Of a stretch of DNA of 64,000 nt, positions 59,594-64,000 are shown piece after piece. The first letter of the stretch is position 1, and each line of letters begins with the position of its first letter. Under the pieces are notes generated by a model. It was given only the letters and a program-made list of their open reading frames with translations. It did not search any database and was not told the origin of the DNA. Source of the DNA: Nocardioides marinus (GTDB lineage: Bacteria > Actinomycetota > Actinomycetes > Propionibacteriales > Nocardioidaceae); the NCBI RefSeq assembly GCF_013408145.1, contig NZ_JACBZI010000001.1:868001-932000 (forward strand), in the 5' to 3' direction. The position numbers and the translations under genes were made by a program.

Positions 59594-59815
59594 GTGGAGA
59601 TCCTGCTGTGGCTGGCGCCGGCGGCCGTGGTGACGGTGCTGGCGATGTGCTGGGCCGGCTGGGCCGGGCGCGAGCGCCCCGAGCCCGACCGCGAGGTGCT
59701 GCTGCAGCGCCTGGAGAAGGGCCTGACCAAGGAGACCCCGCTGCGCTACGCGGCCGCCCGACCCGAGCGGGACCGCAGCACCGGCATCGCGGTGCGCCGC
59801 TCCCGCCGGACCTGA
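59594..59815 (+). CDS. Small single-pass membrane protein
   Basis: A 73-residue protein: one N-terminal membrane helix (ILLWLAPAAVVTVLAMCWAG, residues 3-22), then a charged cytosolic tail with LLQRLEKGLTKETPL and a basic end. No family was recognised. It lies between moaE and the PDZ-Lon protease, with a 12-base repeat (CCCGGACCTGGG twice) after its stop. Confidence 0.68.
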   Translation: MEILLWLAPAAVVTVLAMCWAGWAGRERPEPDREVLLQRLEKGLTKETPLRYAAARPERDRSTGIAVRRSRRT

Positions 59816-59875
59816 GCCCGGACCTGGGCCCGGACCTGGGCCCGGGCCGGTTGCCCGGGATGAGAGGCTGAGCGC

Positions 59876-60934
59876 ATGTCGCAGCGCACCCTCGCCGGGC
59901 TCCTGGCGGTCCCGCTGGTGCTGGCGCTGCTCGTGGCGGCGCTGTTCACCGAGCTGCCCTACGCGACCTACGCCCCCGGCCCGACCGTCGACGTGCTCGA
60001 CCAGCCGGGCGGCTCGGAGACGATCCAGGTGCGCGGGGTGAAGACCTACCGCGAGGACGGCCAGCTGCGGCTGACGACGGTCAGCGTGAGCCGCGTCGAC
60101 GACAAGCTGTCGCTGCCCGAGCTGCTGGCGGCGTGGTGGTCCGACGACGAGGCGGTCTACCCCTACGACTACGTCCACCCCGAGGACGTCACGGCCGAGG
60201 AGGACCGGCGCGAGGGCGCGGTCTCCATGGTGACCAGCCAGGACGTCGCGATCGCCAACGCGCTGCGCGCCCTCGACTACGACGTCCAGTCCACGCTGCA
60301 GGTCGCCTACGTGGTGCCCGACTCGCCGGCCGACGGCGAGCTGCAGGTCCGTGACGTGCTGCTGCGCGTCAACGGCGAGCCGATCACCGACGCGGAGATG
60401 CTGGTGCGCAGCATCCGCCGCACGCCGGACGGCGAGTCCGTGGCCCTGGTCGTCGAGCGCGACCGCAAGCGGCGCATCGTCACCCTGGAGCCGCGGGTGG
60501 AGGACGACGGCATCAAGCGGGTGGGGTTCACCCCGGGCCAGGGCTTCCGCTTCCCCTTCGACGTGGCCGTCAACATCGACCCCGACATCGGCGGGCCCTC
60601 CGCGGGGATGATCTTCTCCCTCGCCATCTACGACACCCTCACCCGCGGCTCGCTGACCGGCGGGGGAGCGGTCGCCGGCACCGGCACCATCGACCTCGAC
60701 GGCAACGTCGGGCCGATCGGCGGCATCCAGCAGAAGATCGCCGGGGCCGAGCGCGACGGTGCCGAGCTGTTCCTCGTGCCCGCCGCCAACTGCGTCGACG
60801 CCCTCGGTGTCGACGACGGCGACCCGCGCCTGGTGCGGGTCGCGACCTTCGACGACGCGCTCGAGGCCGTCCGGGCCTGGGGCGAGGACCACGACGCGGA
60901 CCTGCCCAGCTGTGAGGAGACGCCGGACCAGTGA
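59876..60934 (+). CDS. Membrane-anchored PDZ-Lon-type protease
   Basis: A 352-residue protein with one membrane helix (residues 6-26), an extracytoplasmic body, a PDZ domain (about 145-220, DSPADGELQVRDVLLRVNGE) and a Lon-type serine-lysine protease domain. The serine is in DIGGPSAGMIFSLAIYD and the lysine in GGIQQKIAGAERDG. It is the widely conserved YlbL-like family. GAGGCT stands 6 bases before the ATG. The next gene overlaps by GTGA. Confidence 0.9.
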   Translation: MSQRTLAGLLAVPLVLALLVAALFTELPYATYAPGPTVDVLDQPGGSETIQVRGVKTYREDGQLRLTTVSVSRVDDKLSLPELLAAWWSDDEAVYPYDYVHPEDVTAEEDRREGAVSMVTSQDVAIANALRALDYDVQSTLQVAYVVPDSPADGELQVRDVLLRVNGEPITDAEMLVRSIRRTPDGESVALVVERDRKRRIVTLEPRVEDDGIKRVGFTPGQGFRFPFDVAVNIDPDIGGPSAGMIFSLAIYDTLTRGSLTGGGAVAGTGTIDLDGNVGPIGGIQQKIAGAERDGAELFLVPAANCVDALGVDDGDPRLVRVATFDDALEAVRAWGEDHDADLPSCEETPDQ

Positions 60935-61560
60935 CCCAGCCCGACGACGTACCCCAGGACCTGCCCGAGGACGGGCCGGAGACCCCGCGGGTCGGCGACC
61001 TGGACGTCGACCCGGCCCTGGCCGCCGCCGTGCTCGAGATCGAGCAGCACGTCAGCGGTGAGGGGTGGGACCGCCCGGCGCGGCTCTTCGCCCTTGTCGA
61101 GACCGCCGCGCTGGTGCAGCGCGAGCCGGCCCTGGCTGCCGCCATGGGGCTCGACGACGCCGCCGCCCAGGGGTCGCTGACCCCCGTGGAGCAGGACGGC
61201 CTGGACCCGTCGGTGCCGCTGGAGCGCTCGCTGGAGACGATCAGCTGGCCCGCCGAGGTCACCGGGTGCGCCGCGGTGGTGGAGCGCTTCGTGCTCCCGC
61301 CCGAGGCCGACTCCGAGATCCCCGAGGACCCGGCCGAGGCCGCGGCGTACGCCGCCGCGCACCCGGCCCGCCAGGAGCTGCGGATGGTGGCCGGTGTGAC
61401 GCGCGCGGGCGCGACGTACTGCGCCATGCGCTTCCGCAGCCACGACGACGACACGAAGGTGGTGGGGGGCTCCGACCTGGTGCCCGCGCTGCTGGAGCTG
61501 CTGAACGCCACGCTCACCGACGAGCAGGGTGACGGACACGAGGAGAGCGACCGCACGTGA
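60931..61560 (+). CDS. PPA1309-family protein
   Basis: A 209-residue soluble acidic protein: GDLDVDPALAAAVLEIEQHV, RLFALVETAALVQREPALAA, then CAAVVERFVLPPEAD and TYCAMRFRSHDD. This matches the PPA1309 family, conserved between the PDZ-Lon and UPF0182 genes in actinobacteria; function unknown. It overlaps both neighbours by four bases. Confidence 0.85.
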   Translation: MTQPDDVPQDLPEDGPETPRVGDLDVDPALAAAVLEIEQHVSGEGWDRPARLFALVETAALVQREPALAAAMGLDDAAAQGSLTPVEQDGLDPSVPLERSLETISWPAEVTGCAAVVERFVLPPEADSEIPEDPAEAAAYAAAHPARQELRMVAGVTRAGATYCAMRFRSHDDDTKVVGGSDLVPALLELLNATLTDEQGDGHEESDRT

Positions 61561-64000
61561 GCAACACCGCCGAGACCCCCGACCTGCCGCCGCCGGCGGC
61601 GCGCAACCCGCGCTCCCGGGCGCTGGTCATCACCGCCGTCGTGCTGGTGGCGGCCTTCCTGGGCCTGACCACGTTCTCGGGCTTCTACACCGACCGGCTC
61701 TGGTACGTCTCCGGCGGGTACGGCGGGGTGTTCACCACCTTGATCTGGACCCGCATCGGGCTCTTCGTGGCCACGGGGCTGCTGATGGCCCTGGTCGTGT
61801 GCCTCAACGTGGTGCTGGCCTACCGGATGCGGCCGATCTTCGTCGGGATGGGCGACCCCAACGGCATGGGGCGCTACCGCGAGGCCGTCACCCCCATCCG
61901 CCGCCTGGTGGTGCTGGGCATCGGCCTGGTGCTGCTGGTCTTCACCGGCACCTCGGGCGCCGGCCAGTGGCGCACCTACCTGATGTGGCGCAACGGCGGC
62001 GACTTCGGGAGCGAGGACGTCTACTTCGGCCGTGACATCGGCTTCTTCGTCTTCGACCTGCCCTGGTACCACTTCGTCACCGACCTGGCGATGGCGGTGC
62101 TGGTGCTCTCGGTGATCGCCGCGGCGCTGACCCACTACCTCTACGGCGGCATCCAGCTGCAGTCCTCCTCCGGGGAGCGGATGAGCGGCGCGGCGCAGGC
62201 CCAGCTCTCCCTGCTCGTGGGCCTGTTCGTGCTGGCCAAGGGCGTGGACTACTGGCTGGACCGCTACGACCTGCCCACCGAGACCGGCAGCCTGATCACC
62301 GGTGTCACCTACACCGACGACAACGCCGTGCTGCCGGCCAAGAACATCCTCATCGGCATCGCCGTGATCTGCGCGATCCTGTTCTTCCTCAACGTGTGGC
62401 GCCGCACCTGGATGCTGCCCTCGGTCGGGATCGCCCTGCTGGCGCTGTCCGCGGTGCTGCTGGGCATGATCTGGCCCGGCCTGGTCCAGCAGTTCCAGGT
62501 CCGGCCCTCGGAGCTGGACAAGGAGCGCGAGTACATCGGGCGCAACATCGAGGCCACGCGGGCGGCGTACGACCTGACCGACGTGGAGATCGAGCCCTAC
62601 ACCCCCGACGCCTCGATCGGGGCGACGCTGGCCTCGCTGGACGGTCAGACCAAGTCGATCCCGCTGGTGGACCCGCAGGTCGTGCGGGCCGCCTTCGAGC
62701 AGACCCAGCAGGTGCGCGCCTACTACTCCGTCGCGCCGGTGCTCGACGTCGACCGCTACGCCATCGACGGCACCGACCGTGCGCTGGTGCTCGGCGTGCG
62801 GGAGCTGAACGTCGACGGCATCCCGGACCAGAACTGGACCAACACCGCGACCGTCTACACCCACGGCAACGGCATCATCGCGGCGTACGCCAACCAGCGC
62901 GGCCGTGACGACCGCAGCCAGCTGGACACCGAGTCCGTCGGCGACGAGAACGCCGGCCTGGAGTGGGCGCAGGGCACGCAGGTCTCCGAGGACGACCTGC
63001 AGGAGGCCACCGGCGGCTACGAGGACCGCGTCTACTACGGCGAGCAGAGCCCCGACTACTCCATCGTCGGCAAGCCCAGCGAGGGCGCCGAGGACTACGA
63101 GCTGAACCTGCCGCTGCAGGGCTCGGAGAACGGCTCGACGACGACCTTCGAGGGTCGCGGCGACGCCGGTGTCGGCTCGACGTTCAACAAGCTGATGTTC
63201 GCGATCAAGTTCGGCGAGCCGAACTTCCTGCTCTCGGGCCGCGTGAACGACAACTCCAGGGTGCTCTTCGACCGCGACCCCACCGAGCGGCTGCAGAAGG
63301 TCGCGCCGTGGCTGACCGTCGACTCCGACCCGTACCCCGCGATCGTGGACGGACGGATCCTGTGGGTGCTGGACGGCTACACCACCACCGACCGGTTCCC
63401 GGGGGCGGAGAAGGACTCCTACTCCGACATGATCGACGACGCGCTGGCCGACACCACGACCGGTCTGCAGACGATCCCGACCGACCAGATCAACTACATG
63501 CGCAACGCGGTGAAGGCGACCGTCGACGCCTACGACGGGACGGTCACGCTCTACGAGTGGGACACCGAGGACCCGCTGCTGCAGGCGTGGAAGAAGGCCT
63601 TCCCCGGGACCGTCCAGGACAAGGAGGCCATCCCGGCCGAGCTGGCCGACCACCTGCGCTACCCCGAGGACCTGTTCAAGGTGCAGCGCTTCCAGCTGGC
63701 GCGCTACCACGTGACCGACCCCAGCGACTGGTACCAGTCCAACAACCGCTGGGAGGTCCCGGAGGACCCGTACGCGCAGCGCACCTTCCAGCCGCCGTAC
63801 CGCCTCTTCGTGGACGAGCCGACCGTCGAGGGTGAGAACGAGACCTTCTCGCTGACCAGCGTCTACGTGCCGTACCAGAAGAACAACCTGGCCTCGTTCG
63901 TCTCCGTCGACTCCGACGCGACCTCCGAGACCTACGGCACGATGCGGGTGCTGGAGCTGCCGAACGAGCAGACCCCCGGCCCGAACCTGGTGGCCAACCA
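61557..64000 (+). CDS. UPF0182 membrane protein (5' part, cut by window end)
   Basis: At least 814 residues of a protein usually around 950-1000 long. Seven hydrophobic segments lie in the first 310 residues (for example ALVITAVVLVAAFLGLTTFS, RIGLFVATGLLMALVVCLNV). A large extracytoplasmic domain follows, with PGLVQQFQVRPSELDKEREY and WTNTATVYTHGNGIIAAYAN. UPF0182 proteins have no established function; their location after a PDZ-Lon protease is conserved. The GTG start overlaps the PPA1309 stop. Confidence 0.88.
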   Translation, partial: MSNTAETPDLPPPAARNPRSRALVITAVVLVAAFLGLTTFSGFYTDRLWYVSGGYGGVFTTLIWTRIGLFVATGLLMALVVCLNVVLAYRMRPIFVGMGDPNGMGRYREAVTPIRRLVVLGIGLVLLVFTGTSGAGQWRTYLMWRNGGDFGSEDVYFGRDIGFFVFDLPWYHFVTDLAMAVLVLSVIAAALTHYLYGGIQLQSSSGERMSGAAQAQLSLLVGLFVLAKGVDYWLDRYDLPTETGSLITGVTYTDDNAVLPAKNILIGIAVICAILFFLNVWRRTWMLPSVGIALLALSAVLLGMIWPGLVQQFQVRPSELDKEREYIGRNIEATRAAYDLTDVEIEPYTPDASIGATLASLDGQTKSIPLVDPQVVRAAFEQTQQVRAYYSVAPVLDVDRYAIDGTDRALVLGVRELNVDGIPDQNWTNTATVYTHGNGIIAAYANQRGRDDRSQLDTESVGDENAGLEWAQGTQVSEDDLQEATGGYEDRVYYGEQSPDYSIVGKPSEGAEDYELNLPLQGSENGSTTTFEGRGDAGVGSTFNKLMFAIKFGEPNFLLSGRVNDNSRVLFDRDPTERLQKVAPWLTVDSDPYPAIVDGRILWVLDGYTTTDRFPGAEKDSYSDMIDDALADTTTGLQTIPTDQINYMRNAVKATVDAYDGTVTLYEWDTEDPLLQAWKKAFPGTVQDKEAIPAELADHLRYPEDLFKVQRFQLARYHVTDPSDWYQSNNRWEVPEDPYAQRTFQPPYRLFVDEPTVEGENETFSLTSVYVPYQKNNLASFVSVDSDATSETYGTMRVLELPNEQTPGPNLVAN

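Noticed and set aside
60639..63710. 1023-residue open frame on the minus strand
   Set aside because: It is antisense to the PDZ-Lon, PPA1309 and UPF0182 genes, which have clear motifs. GC-rich DNA with few stop codons produces such frames. The same applies to minus frames at 13846-16785, 40837-43504 and 43888-46227.

Overview
The window is very GC-rich (roughly 70% or more by eye), densely packed, and reads as a chromosomal segment of an actinobacterium. A Nocardioides-like member of the Propionibacteriales is my best guess. Reasons: Mrp-TatB, MoeZ, WhiB7, AdnA/AdnB, UvrD2, a mycoredoxin, a PPA1309-family protein and a UPF0182 protein are all present. Their order also resembles, from memory, that around the Mycobacterium tuberculosis genes tatB-mrp-DUF1003-MgtE and the block running from the UPF0182 gene up to the ParA/RhlE genes. 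The genus call is inference. No rRNA, tRNA, CRISPR, transposase or phage gene was seen.

Layout. (1) 0.2-4.1 kb: a short gene converging on a leftward operon (MgtE-N/CBS protein, DUF1003, Mrp, TatB). (2) 4.1-17.9 kb: an accessory island for the cell surface or exterior. It holds three paralogous P-loop sulfotransferase-like proteins, a family-2-like glycosyltransferase, a secreted PLD-fold protein, a LicD-methyltransferase fusion, a coiled-coil microprotein, an OafA-type acyltransferase with an SGNH tail, and three exported EEP-fold (endonuclease/exonuclease/phosphatase) proteins, one fused to a degenerate PLD-like region. (3) 18-23.7 kb: acyl-CoA dehydrogenase, lipoprotein, MaoC hydratase, K+ channel, DUF6758, PHP phosphoesterase and SDR, with palindromic repeats in the convergent gaps. 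(4) 23.8-29.3 kb: orphan ParA, DEAD-box helicase, ferritin-like protein, DUF3107, TetR and MoeZ. (5) 29.4-36.5 kb: tandem secreted chymotrypsin-fold proteases, a DUF4129/MoxR/DUF58 membrane operon, an alkyltransferase-like protein and a PucR-type regulator. (6) 36.5-40.9 kb: SpoIIE phosphatase, sulfotransferase, PlsC-type acyltransferase, AIM24 protein and the fossil tail of a PhoD-like phosphatase. (7) 40.9-55.3 kb: AdnA-AdnB, SDR-like protein, NudC, repeats, mycoredoxin, UvrD2, the whiB7 attenuator and gene, two tandem 54-aa microproteins, a small zinc protein, a ThiF/TOMM-like protein, DUF5679 and an enoyl-CoA hydratase. (8) 55.5-64 kb: PHP protein, WLM peptidase, NUDIX, DUF2342-type metalloprotease-like protein, MoaE, PDZ-Lon protease, PPA1309 and UPF0182 (cut by the window edge).

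Regulation. About twenty genes start with the same arrangement: a -10 hexamer of TANNNT type, usually 6-7 bases, then the start codon. This is the signature of leaderless transcription. In eight places the TAG stop codon of the upstream gene is the TAG of that -10 hexamer. The clearest regulatory device is the whiB7 leader at 51.6-52.0 kb: an AT-rich promoter, a 68-codon upstream ORF, and two mutually exclusive RNA structures (antiterminator versus terminator). A 34-base palindromic repeat occurs once at 19.3 kb and twice at 49.0 kb, in both cases between convergent genes.
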